A DNA stretch of 14,733 bases. Source: an uncultured Odoribacter sp. GTDB taxonomy: Bacteria > Bacteroidota > Bacteroidia > Bacteroidales > Marinifilaceae. The notes below the pieces were generated by a model that was given only the letters and a program-made list of their open reading frames with translations, made no database searches and had not been told where the DNA came from. The stretch covers positions 1 to 14,733 of the forward strand of contig UQTM01000084.1 of assembly GCA_900544025.1 (NCBI GenBank), read 5' to 3'. Made by a program: the position numbers and the translations under genes. Shown in pieces: positions 6,211 through 13,316 of this stretch (position 1 is the stretch's first letter; every line of letters starts with the position of its first letter).

Positions 6211-8577
6211 ATGGAAAATCAATATAAACGCTTATCCGATATTCCGACCGGGGAAGAGTGCGTGATCGTGAAAGTGCATGGACACGGGAGTTTTCGTAAC
6301 CGGATTGTTGAAATGGGATTCGTAAAGGGGGAGAAGGTGACGGTTATTAAAAATGCTCCTTTGAGGGATCCCATAGAATATAAGCTCATGGATAGCCATA
6401 TATCCCTGAGGCGTAGTGAAGCGCGTTTAATTGAAGTGGTAAATATTTCCCTGGAAGAAAGAGAAGGTTATAACGGAACATTTACCGAGGAAGATATTGC
6501 CAGGGTGATTACCGAGCGGTCGAAGACAATAAATATTGCTTTGGTCGGAAACCCTAATAGCGGTAAAACGTCGTTTTTTAACCGTGCTACTGGATTACGG
6601 GAAAAGGTTGGAAATTATGGCGGAGTGACCGTCGACGCCAAACAGGGAGTTTTCCGTCATAACGGCTATACGATCAATCTGATAGACTTGCCCGGAACTT
6701 ATTCCATTACAGAATATACCCCGGAAGAAATATATGTTCGCAAATACATCACGGAACGCCATCCCGATTTGGTGTTGAATGTCGTGGATGCTTCTTGTTT
6801 GGAAAGGAATTTGTTTTTGACTACCCAGCTGATCGATATGAATGTCGGGGTGGTGATGGCATTGAACATGTATGACGAGCTTACCGGTGAGGGAGCTCAG
6901 CTGGATTATGGATACCTGGGACAATTATTAGGAATTCCGATCGTGCCGACCACCGCTTCCAAAGGGATTGGGATCAGCGACGTATTGGATAAAATTATCG
7001 AGGTATTCGAGGGGCAGGCCAAAGAAGTGCGGCATGTACACATTAATTACGGGGCCGAGATTGAAGAGGCTATTTCGAGAGTTAAAATGGAAGTTACTCC
7101 CAATAAAGGGATTACCGATGAATTGGCTCCCCGCTATGTGGCGATCAAATTGCTGGAGGACGACCGCCTTACCAAAGACCTGTTGGAGGATGTACCTAAC
7201 TATGAACGGATATTGGAGGTTTCTCAAAAAGAAATACAACGTCTGGAGAAATCTTATAAAGAAGATACCCGGACAATTATAACCAATGCCAAATACGGAT
7301 TTATCCGGGGTGCTTTGCAGGAAACGTTAAAAACAGGCGATAAGGACAACCGGCAATTAACCCGTGCGATCGATGCCTTACTTACTCATCAGTGGCTGGG
7401 ATTCCCGTTTTTATTGTTTTTTATGTGGCTCATGTTCCAGGCGACGTTTTCTTTAGGCACTTACCCTATGGAATGGATAGAGGCGGGAGTGGGAAGCCTG
7501 GGAAGCTGGATAGCGGACAGTATGCCTGCCGGACCTTTGAACGATTTATTGGTGGATGGAATTATTGCGGGTGTCGGAGGGGTGATTGTGTTCTTGCCCA
7601 ATATTTTAATCCTGTTCTTTTTTATTTCATTGATGGAAGACACCGGATATATGGCGCGTGCCGCTTTCATTATGGACAGGCTGATGCATAAAATCGGTTT
7701 GCATGGAAAATCTTTTATCCCCTTGCTGATCGGATTTGGATGTAACGTACCTGCGATTATGGCCACCCGGACGCTGGAAAGCCGTCGTGACCGGATTATG
7801 ACAATGCTGATCGTTCCGTTTATGTCTTGCAGTGCCCGCTTGCCGGTCTATATCTTGTTAGTATCCGCTTTTTTCGAAAAAAATCAGGGATTGGTATTGC
7901 TATCGGTTTATTTAGTCGGGATATTGTTGGCCATACTGACTTCTATTTTACTGAAAAAAACCGTATTCTCGAAATCGTCCGTACCCTTTGTGATGGAATT
8001 GCCTCCTTACCGGATGCCGACCACGCGGAATACGATTATACACATGTGGAGTAAAGCCGTACAATATTTGAAGAAAATGGGAACGATCATTCTGTTTGCT
8101 TCGGTATTGATTTGGGCATTGGGATACTATCCGTTGCGGGACGAAGCGATGGATCCGGCTGTGCATCTTGAAAATTCGTATATCGGCAGACTGGGTAAAG
8201 GGATCGAACCTGTTATCGAACCTTTGGGATTCGACTGGAAAATGGGGGTTAGCATTATCACCGGTCTGGCTGCTAAAGAAATTGTGGTTAGTTCGATGGG
8301 GATTCTCTACCATGTCGATGGTGAGGTGGACGAATCGTCTCAGAGTTTGATCGAAAATATTCGCCAGCAAGAGAATACGGCAGGTGAAAAAGTCTTCACC
8401 CCTTTGGTGGCTTATACTTTCATGCTCTTTATCTTGATTTATTTCCCTTGTATGGCGGCTATTGCTGCAATACGTAAAGAAGCGGGCTGGAAATGGGCTA
8501 TTTTTACCGTTTTTTATACCACCGCCTTAGCCTGGGTCGTTTCGTTCTGCGTATATCAGATTGGGCAGGCGCTCTAA
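6211..8577 (+). CDS. feoB: FeoA-FeoB fusion, ferrous iron transporter
   Basis: GTP-driven uptake of Fe(II) across the inner membrane. The ATG at 6211 gives 788 residues; the upstream TTG at 6187 lies inside the -7 element and cannot be the start. Residues 1 to about 75 form a FeoA (SH3-like) domain, which is a separate protein in many bacteria. The FeoB G domain follows: G1 GNPNSGKT (113-120), G2 Thr140 in GGVTVD, G3 DLPG (159-162), G4 NMYD (219-222) and G5 TTAS (247-250). A helical stretch (about 270-385) precedes the membrane part from about residue 390. That part holds the conserved cysteines of the family's gate regions: C511 in GFGCNVP, C540 in MSCSARLP and C747 in FPCMAA. All key residues are present and the gene is intact. 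A Fur palindrome overlaps its promoter, and a FeoB-associated small protein gene follows, so expression under iron limitation is expected. Confidence 0.97.
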   Translation: MENQYKRLSDIPTGEECVIVKVHGHGSFRNRIVEMGFVKGEKVTVIKNAPLRDPIEYKLMDSHISLRRSEARLIEVVNISLEEREGYNGTFTEEDIARVITERSKTINIALVGNPNSGKTSFFNRATGLREKVGNYGGVTVDAKQGVFRHNGYTINLIDLPGTYSITEYTPEEIYVRKYITERHPDLVLNVVDASCLERNLFLTTQLIDMNVGVVMALNMYDELTGEGAQLDYGYLGQLLGIPIVPTTASKGIGISDVLDKIIEVFEGQAKEVRHVHINYGAEIEEAISRVKMEVTPNKGITDELAPRYVAIKLLEDDRLTKDLLEDVPNYERILEVSQKEIQRLEKSYKEDTRTIITNAKYGFIRGALQETLKTGDKDNRQLTRAIDALLTHQWLGFPFLLFFMWLMFQATFSLGTYPMEWIEAGVGSLGSWIADSMPAGPLNDLLVDGIIAGVGGVIVFLPNILILFFFISLMEDTGYMARAAFIMDRLMHKIGLHGKSFIPLLIGFGCNVPAIMATRTLESRRDRIMTMLIVPFMSCSARLPVYILLVSAFFEKNQGLVLLSVYLVGILLAILTSILLKKTVFSKSSVPFVMELPPYRMPTTRNTIIHMWSKAVQYLKKMGTIILFASVLIWALGYYPLRDEAMDPAVHLENSYIGRLGKGIEPVIEPLGFDWKMGVSIITGLAAKEIVVSSMGILYHVDGEVDESSQSLIENIRQQENTAGEKVFTPLVAYTFMLFILIYFPCMAAIAAIRKEAGWKWAIFTVFYTTALAWVVSFCVYQIGQAL

Positions 8578-8703
8578 CTTGTAGCCTGGCTTAACGGAAA
8601 GGAGAAAGTAGGGAAAGAAATGGAGTAACGTACTTTATTTTAAATTTCTGGTGAGTGGGATATCGAACGTGGACGGGTGAAAAATGCTTTCAGCCTTTAA
8701 AAC

Positions 8704-8709
8704 GGAGGA
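8704..8709 (+). promoter_or_regulatory. Strong Shine-Dalgarno sequence before the FeoB-associated gene
   Basis: GGAGGA lies 3 bases before the ATG at 8713. Most other starts in this window have only A-rich leaders, so this canonical site stands out. It supports the start chosen for the small gene. Confidence 0.6.
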
Positions 8710-8712
8710 TTT

Positions 8713-8904
8713 ATGATACAGACGATCATCGTATATATTATTATTTTATTCGCGATAGGCGGGGCTATTTACTATCTTCGTAAAAAATTGCGTGGGCTGA
8801 AAAGAGGAAAAGATTGCAGTTCTTGTGCCGGTTGTCCCTTAAAAGAAAAATGTTCCAAGCCTGCTCAGGGCCGGAACACGGGCAGCGGATGCTGTGGAGG
8901 ATAA
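8713..8904 (+). CDS. FeoB-associated Cys-rich small membrane protein
   Basis: A 63-residue protein with one N-terminal transmembrane helix (about residues 3-22), then a basic stretch (RKKLRGLKRGK), then a cysteine cluster CSSCAGCPLKEKC and a C-terminal CCGG. This architecture matches the FeoB_associated family of small proteins encoded just after feoB in several phyla. The basic residues after the helix suggest a cytoplasmic tail carrying the cysteines. The family's role is unproven; helping FeoB with Fe(II) handling or acting as an equivalent of FeoC is an inference from gene position. It starts 135 bases after the feoAB stop, with a strong Shine-Dalgarno site and no convincing promoter of its own, so it is probably on the feoAB transcript. 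Confidence 0.87.
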   Translation: MIQTIIVYIIILFAIGGAIYYLRKKLRGLKRGKDCSSCAGCPLKEKCSKPAQGRNTGSGCCGG

Positions 8905-8927
8905 GGGGCGGATGGACACTCCGGAGG

Positions 8928-9674
8928 TCAGAATAACTTTAGAGTAATGCTTTCCGCGTCTTTCTTTCTTCTGATCTTTTCTTTTTCTCCCCGGCGGAAT
9001 ACATATATCAAACCGTATTCTTCGCACATATATCTTTTTTCTTCTTCGTCTTTTACCGCTTCAAAATAACGCTCTACTTCGTTCCAGATTTCGAGGATCA
9101 AGGCGTCGGCTTCGTCCCGGTATTGAGCTACATTGCTGCTTTCGCGGGCTGAATTATTTTGAAATTGTTTTTGGCGTGTGTAATTTTCTTTGAAATTTTC
9201 GTAATTCACCTTTACCAAAGCGATAGAAGGACAATAGATCGGATTGCCTCCCCCGTTGCTTAAACGGTTTTGTTCCCCGGTGATCACTTTTTCACCCCAT
9301 TGCAAAAGATCCTGTTCGGTTAATAAAGGCGGGACTTTTGAATTGTTTTCCTCTAAACCGTAAAATGTACGGGCAGACGATTTTAATTCTCCTCTTGCAA
9401 TACAAAAATTAAGAACTTGAATAAAATGTGAAATATATAAACGTGCTTTTTTAGTATATTCGGCGAACTTTTGGCTATTGTCGAATTGTTTTTCTCTTGC
9501 CATTTTCGAATTGGTAATAGCCAACTCCAATTTAGGTAGAAAGAACTCTATCTTTTGTTTTAAAGCAAAGGGATAAGCAATTGTGTCGATTTCTTGTTGT
9601 TGCCCTTTCCTCAGGGCTGCTTTTAATGCCCTGATCCTCGCCGCGTCTGTATTAGGTAATCTTCTGTAAGGCAT
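8928..9674 (-). CDS. Conserved-looking protein of unknown function, 248 residues
   Basis: I do not recognise a characterised family. The protein starts MPYRRLPNTD, has no signal peptide or membrane segment, and looks largely helical and charged, so it is probably cytoplasmic. Recognisable pieces are an N-terminal basic segment (residues 1-25), a long helical part (about 30-100), a middle stretch with ENNSKVPPLLTEQDL and GGGNPIYCPS, and a helical C-terminal part with many acidic residues ending in YGLIYVFRRGEKEK. I have an uncertain memory of similar unannotated proteins in other Bacteroidales. The gene is convergent with the FeoB-associated gene (23-base gap) and lies 100 bases downstream of the mltF-like gene on the same strand, with its own possible promoter. 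Composition and codon use look like those of its neighbours, so the reading frame is very likely real. Confidence 0.85.
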   Translation of the reverse strand: MPYRRLPNTDAARIRALKAALRKGQQQEIDTIAYPFALKQKIEFFLPKLELAITNSKMAREKQFDNSQKFAEYTKKARLYISHFIQVLNFCIARGELKSSARTFYGLEENNSKVPPLLTEQDLLQWGEKVITGEQNRLSNGGGNPIYCPSIALVKVNYENFKENYTRQKQFQNNSARESSNVAQYRDEADALILEIWNEVERYFEAVKDEEEKRYMCEEYGLIYVFRRGEKEKIRRKKDAESITLKLF

Positions 9675-9712
9675 GAGATTAAACTCTTAAAAAAAAATTA
9701 AAATTGATACTG

Positions 9713-9743
9713 CGAAGATATATAAAAAAATAGAGTTAGCCAA
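9713..9743 (-). promoter_or_regulatory. Possible promoter of the 248-residue protein gene
   Basis: Read on the minus strand, TTGG (9743-9740), a 19-base spacer and TATCTTCG (9720-9713) form a promoter with one mismatch in the -33 and one in the -7 element. The leader would be about 30 bases. An A/T-rich stretch surrounds it. Confidence 0.45.
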
Positions 9744-9774
9744 TATTCGTAAAAACGTTTTTTTCTTTTTTCTC

Positions 9775-11160
9775 TTATTGCTCCATATGCTTGTAGTTGT
9801 GATAGGTATCTAAAACCCGTTGCACATATTTATACGTTTGTCCGCCATTGCAATAACCGTTTTTAGAGAGGGAATCCCGGTAATATTCCGGTTTGTTTTT
9901 ATTTAAGATGAAAAAATCTACATTGTTATCCCATTTGTTCGGGTCTTTATTGTATTTCTTGGCCAGTCGCATAGCATCGAGCACGTGTCCTGCACCTGCA
10001 TTATAAGAGGCCAGGATGAATTTTATCTTTTCGGTGGAATCGACGGCTCTGCCGGTGAAAAAATTATCGAGATATTTTAAATACTGAACGCCTGCATATA
10101 CATTACTGTCGGGTGAGAAATAATCTGATACGTTAAAATTATTGGCCGTTTCCGGGATAATTTGCATCAGGCCGTAAGCGCCGACCTCCGATTCGGCTTC
10201 CGGATTAAAATTCGATTCTGTGTAAACGATGGCTGCTAATAATTTCCAATCCCAGTTCAGGCGTTTACTCTCCTTTTTCAACAAAGGATCGAAAACGGAT
10301 ATATCCCCCTTTTTTAGCATGGCATATTTGGATTTATGTCCTGGGGCGATTTGCGGCCTTTCAAAATATCTTTTATACAGGTAATTTAATTTTCCGTTTT
10401 TTCGTATGGTAATCAGCCATTTATTGAGTTCTTCCGTTAATAGGGTGGCTTTCGGATTCGTTGCCCACGATACGGAAATACTGTCTTTCAGTTTAACGGA
10501 ATAATCGATATTTTTCATAGACGAGCTGGAAGCCCTGGCTATGTTTTTATCGATAATCGTATAGCCGATCTCTCCTGTCTCCACCAGGTGAAGCAAGTCC
10601 TCATGCGAATAATTACCGACCTCCGTCACATAAATTTGGATATTGAGGGAATCTTGTATGTGTTGCAAAACCTCTTTATAGGGAGCATTCTTTTGAATGA
10701 AAATTTCTTTTCCGTCCAGCTCGGATAAGTTCCTGATCGGAGCGTTGTTTACATTCTGAACCAACACTTCGTCCGTCTGGAAGAAAGGCTTTGTAAAATT
10801 AAGCTGCTTTTCCCGCGCCGGAGTCTGCGTCAGGCTTACGGCTATCAAATCGTATTTATCCCGTTGCAGACGGTTGATGGCGCTGTCGATGTCGTTATTG
10901 ACTTCTGCGATTCTGAGCTTTACACCTAAATAATCGGCAAAGTCTTTTGCCAGCTCGTAATGAAACCCGCGGGTGATTCCTTGATATATGTAATAATCGG
11001 TAGTGTTATAGAAAGTGGAAATATCCAGAGTACCCTTTGCTAAAATCTTTTCCAACGAAGAAGGCTCCGGGATGACGAATTGCGGAGAGTCATTATCTAT
11101 CTTCTGGCAACTTATACATAGAAGAACAGCAAGATATGGTATTACTTTTTTTAGTAACAT
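9775..11160 (-). CDS. mltF: MltF-like membrane-bound lytic transglycosylase with solute-binding domain
   Basis: Cleaves the glycan strands of peptidoglycan, releasing 1,6-anhydro-muropeptides; acts in the periplasm. The protein has 461 residues. The N-terminus is a signal peptide, probably a lipoprotein type: hydrophobic residues 6-16, then Ser17-Cys18. The lipobox is atypical because -3 is Cys15. Residues about 36-265 form a family-3 solute-binding domain (e.g. GFHYELAKDFADYLGV, YDLIAVSLTQTPAR, FTKPFF). Residues about 290-455 form the transglycosylase domain with catalytic Glu315 in YTES, GAYGLMQI (327-334), ASYNAG (384-389) and YVQRV near the end. This two-domain order and length are those of MltF. 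All catalytic motifs are intact. The gene is 97 bases downstream of the porin gene on the same strand, with its own possible promoter. Confidence 0.94.
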   Translation of the reverse strand: MLLKKVIPYLAVLLCISCQKIDNDSPQFVIPEPSSLEKILAKGTLDISTFYNTTDYYIYQGITRGFHYELAKDFADYLGVKLRIAEVNNDIDSAINRLQRDKYDLIAVSLTQTPAREKQLNFTKPFFQTDEVLVQNVNNAPIRNLSELDGKEIFIQKNAPYKEVLQHIQDSLNIQIYVTEVGNYSHEDLLHLVETGEIGYTIIDKNIARASSSSMKNIDYSVKLKDSISVSWATNPKATLLTEELNKWLITIRKNGKLNYLYKRYFERPQIAPGHKSKYAMLKKGDISVFDPLLKKESKRLNWDWKLLAAIVYTESNFNPEAESEVGAYGLMQIIPETANNFNVSDYFSPDSNVYAGVQYLKYLDNFFTGRAVDSTEKIKFILASYNAGAGHVLDAMRLAKKYNKDPNKWDNNVDFFILNKNKPEYYRDSLSKNGYCNGGQTYKYVQRVLDTYHNYKHMEQ

Positions 11161-11164
11161 GGCA

Positions 11165-11196
11165 TAAAGATAGGGAAAAAATTGAAAAAGAGCAAA
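11165..11196 (-). promoter_or_regulatory. Possible promoter of mltF, almost touching the start codon
   Basis: On the minus strand, TTTG (11196-11193), a 20-base spacer and TATCTTTA (11172-11165) match the consensus with one mismatch, the final base of the -7 element. The -7 element ends only 4 bases before the ATG, so the transcript would be leaderless or nearly so. Confidence 0.5.
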
Positions 11197-11256
11197 TTTC
11201 AGATCTCCCTTCTCTGCTTGTGAAAGCGTTTCTGTCGGGTTTTTAAATTGAAAAAT

Positions 11257-13236
11257 TTAATCGAAGAAGTCCCATTTTATACCGAATTTAAACACAGCCG
11301 GATTGATCGGATAGTTGTAGGCACTGAAATAATTGCCGTTCTTTTTCAGAACATAATTCAAATGCTCGTATTTGGCAAAAATATCGGCTCTTTTGATACG
11401 GAGGCTCAGGAACACATCGAATTTCGGATAGTTACCCGTTTTAGACATCCGCTGATTATAAAATTGCATAATAGAGGGCTGGTAATTGTCGGAATAGAAT
11501 TTCGTATGGTAAAACAGATCGAATCCTATTTGCAGTTGCAAAGCCCGTTTAAAAAGATAATTCTTATAATAGTTGTGGGAGTAAACGGATACCAGAGGAA
11601 GAGAAAGCACATCTTCGTGGGTGTTTTTTTGAATATATACGTTTTGGTCGAAATAGAAATTACCTGCTTTAAACACTTCTTTCACCCAGGCCGTGAAAAC
11701 GGTTAATGTTTTTCCTGTCTGGACGGGCATAGCCGTCGTATCGAAATACACATAACTGAATATATTGGAAACGCCTGCCCCGATTTCTGTCCGAAGGCGG
11801 GTATTGATATATTTCCCTTCTATTTTTAATGTTTTTTCGGCCTTAAAATCGTTCACCCACATATCGTGATTGCCTACATACCGCGTGAAGAACGGATCGA
11901 CACTGCGTAATTCCAGCAAAGCGTCGGCGCGCAGATAAGAACTCTTATCCTTCTTCAACGCCTGTTCTAAAAAACCTGATATTTTAAAGTTCCCGGCATA
12001 ATGCCCCACCACACATAGCGAACCCGCTATATCGTAATTGAACGAGGCATTGGTATCCACATTGAAAATTCCTCCGGTGATATAAGTGCCCATATATTTA
12101 TCCGTACCGAAACTTTCTGTCCGGGTAACGGAATCATAGGCCGTACGTTGGTTGTACTTTTCATATTTGAAATCGAGCCCTGCATAAATTCCCGGCAGGT
12201 ACTTGTATTTGGGATGCTCATTGACAACGAATTTTCCGGATACATTGTAAATTTTATTCCCGACCAGATCATAGGTTTTGACACTGTCCATATATGTATG
12301 CCGGAAAAATTCGAGATTAGGGGTAGTCTCTTTATACCAATGTTCATTGTCTTCCATCGTGAAAGCAAGCACGGCTTTTGCCGGGTAGGTATAAGATGTA
12401 TCGGCATCCGCAACGGGGATCGGCTTTTTATTTCCTATATTATATTGTAGCTGGGTATAAAAATTAAAATTCCGGACATTGTTGGAGGCATTGCTACCGG
12501 TAAGGTTAATGGGAATGTTTTCCGCTTGCTGGTCGGTAGAATCTAAAACGAAGCTCCTGTCTTTGATACCACCATTTTCATTAAAATGCGCTACATTCTG
12601 GTTTAGGAATAACGATATAGCCAGCCGCTCTTTTTCAAATGAACTGAAAAAGGAGAAATTATAAGATTTCGATTTTTGGTTCATATATCGTCCGTCGCTG
12701 GAAATAAGATTGTACCGGATTCCTGCGTTCCAATAAGGGCGGATGTTTTGGGTGTGCCAGATATCCAAAAAATTCTCGGATTTTCCCCGACCTCCCCCGT
12801 TGAAATATTGCAGCCGGGTAAAAGGAGTCGTTGTATTGAACAATAAAGCATCGGCGGGTTTGAAAAGATAAGCTCTCACTGTTGAGAGCGGATAGAAATC
12901 TTCCATGGTTTCCCGCGTAATAAAGATATTTGATTCGTAAGGTGAAGGAAAGTTACCTAAATAGGTGTTGGAGATATTCTTTTTGAAAATGTAGTTATAA
13001 TTGTAAATGCCGTCGAAAATCGTATCTAAAGGGATTAGTTTGGGGTAAACTCCCTCATGCTCCCAGGTCCACGTCATCCGGTAGTGCTTTATATCCGAAT
13101 TTTTAGCCGTAGAATCCTGAACGGATGTTTCGGGTTCTTCTCCTTCCTGTGCCGGATCGGTATAATCGAAATCACTCTGTCCGAATGTGATAGCAGGCAG
13201 AAGGCAGGCTATTATTATATAGATAATTTTTTTCAT
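11257..13236 (-). CDS. Putative outer-membrane porin (Porin_10-like beta-barrel)
   Basis: A 659-residue protein with an N-terminal signal peptide (residues 1 to about 19; MKK, hydrophobic core, then TFG) leaving Gln20 as the likely mature N-terminus. An acidic, flexible segment (about 22-48) follows. The rest is rich in alternating aromatic and polar residues, typical of beta-strands of an outer-membrane barrel, and ends in FKFGIKWDFFD, a barrel-like C-terminal strand. Features such as NTYLGNFPSPYESNIF and the TRLQYFNGGGR region resemble the Bacteroidota 'putative porin' family (Porin_10); this assignment is from memory of the family. The transported solute is unknown. It is the first of three co-directional genes with the mltF-like gene next, so an envelope-related role fits. 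It has a promoter divergent from that of glnS. Confidence 0.88.
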   Translation of the reverse strand: MKKIIYIIIACLLPAITFGQSDFDYTDPAQEGEEPETSVQDSTAKNSDIKHYRMTWTWEHEGVYPKLIPLDTIFDGIYNYNYIFKKNISNTYLGNFPSPYESNIFITRETMEDFYPLSTVRAYLFKPADALLFNTTTPFTRLQYFNGGGRGKSENFLDIWHTQNIRPYWNAGIRYNLISSDGRYMNQKSKSYNFSFFSSFEKERLAISLFLNQNVAHFNENGGIKDRSFVLDSTDQQAENIPINLTGSNASNNVRNFNFYTQLQYNIGNKKPIPVADADTSYTYPAKAVLAFTMEDNEHWYKETTPNLEFFRHTYMDSVKTYDLVGNKIYNVSGKFVVNEHPKYKYLPGIYAGLDFKYEKYNQRTAYDSVTRTESFGTDKYMGTYITGGIFNVDTNASFNYDIAGSLCVVGHYAGNFKISGFLEQALKKDKSSYLRADALLELRSVDPFFTRYVGNHDMWVNDFKAEKTLKIEGKYINTRLRTEIGAGVSNIFSYVYFDTTAMPVQTGKTLTVFTAWVKEVFKAGNFYFDQNVYIQKNTHEDVLSLPLVSVYSHNYYKNYLFKRALQLQIGFDLFYHTKFYSDNYQPSIMQFYNQRMSKTGNYPKFDVFLSLRIKRADIFAKYEHLNYVLKKNGNYFSAYNYPINPAVFKFGIKWDFFD

Positions 13237-13241
13237 TGCTG

Positions 13242-13272
13242 CAAATATACGTAAACTTTTAAAACTCTCATA
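13242..13272 (-). promoter_or_regulatory. Possible porin promoter with almost no leader
   Basis: On the minus strand, TATATTTG (13249-13242) matches TAnnTTTG exactly. TATG (13272-13269) stands 19 bases upstream as an imperfect -33 element. The -7 element ends 5 bases before the porin ATG, again pointing to a leaderless or very short leader. Confidence 0.55.
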
Positions 13273-13287
13273 AATTACTTACTTTTG
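13257..13287 (+). promoter_or_regulatory. Predicted promoter of glnS
   Basis: TACTTTTG (13280-13287) matches TAnnTTTG exactly, and TTTT (13257-13260), one base off TTTG, lies 19 bases upstream. The predicted start near 13294 gives a leader of about 23 bases. It overlaps the divergent porin promoter by about 16 bases. Confidence 0.6.
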
Positions 13288-13316
13288 TACTCTAAATTGA
13301 AATAAAAATTACTCCC

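Noticed and set aside
8915..8930. CTCCGGAG palindrome in the gap between the convergent genes as a bidirectional terminator
   Set aside because: It is an 8-base palindrome without a loop and has no T tract on either side.
9748..9763. AAAAACGTTTTT palindrome after mltF as a terminator
   Set aside because: There is no room for a loop with a stable stem; only A-T pairs would form.
11248..11706. 152-codon open frame on the plus strand
   Set aside because: It is antisense to the porin gene, which has a signal peptide and barrel-like sequence throughout; the plus frame shows no family features.
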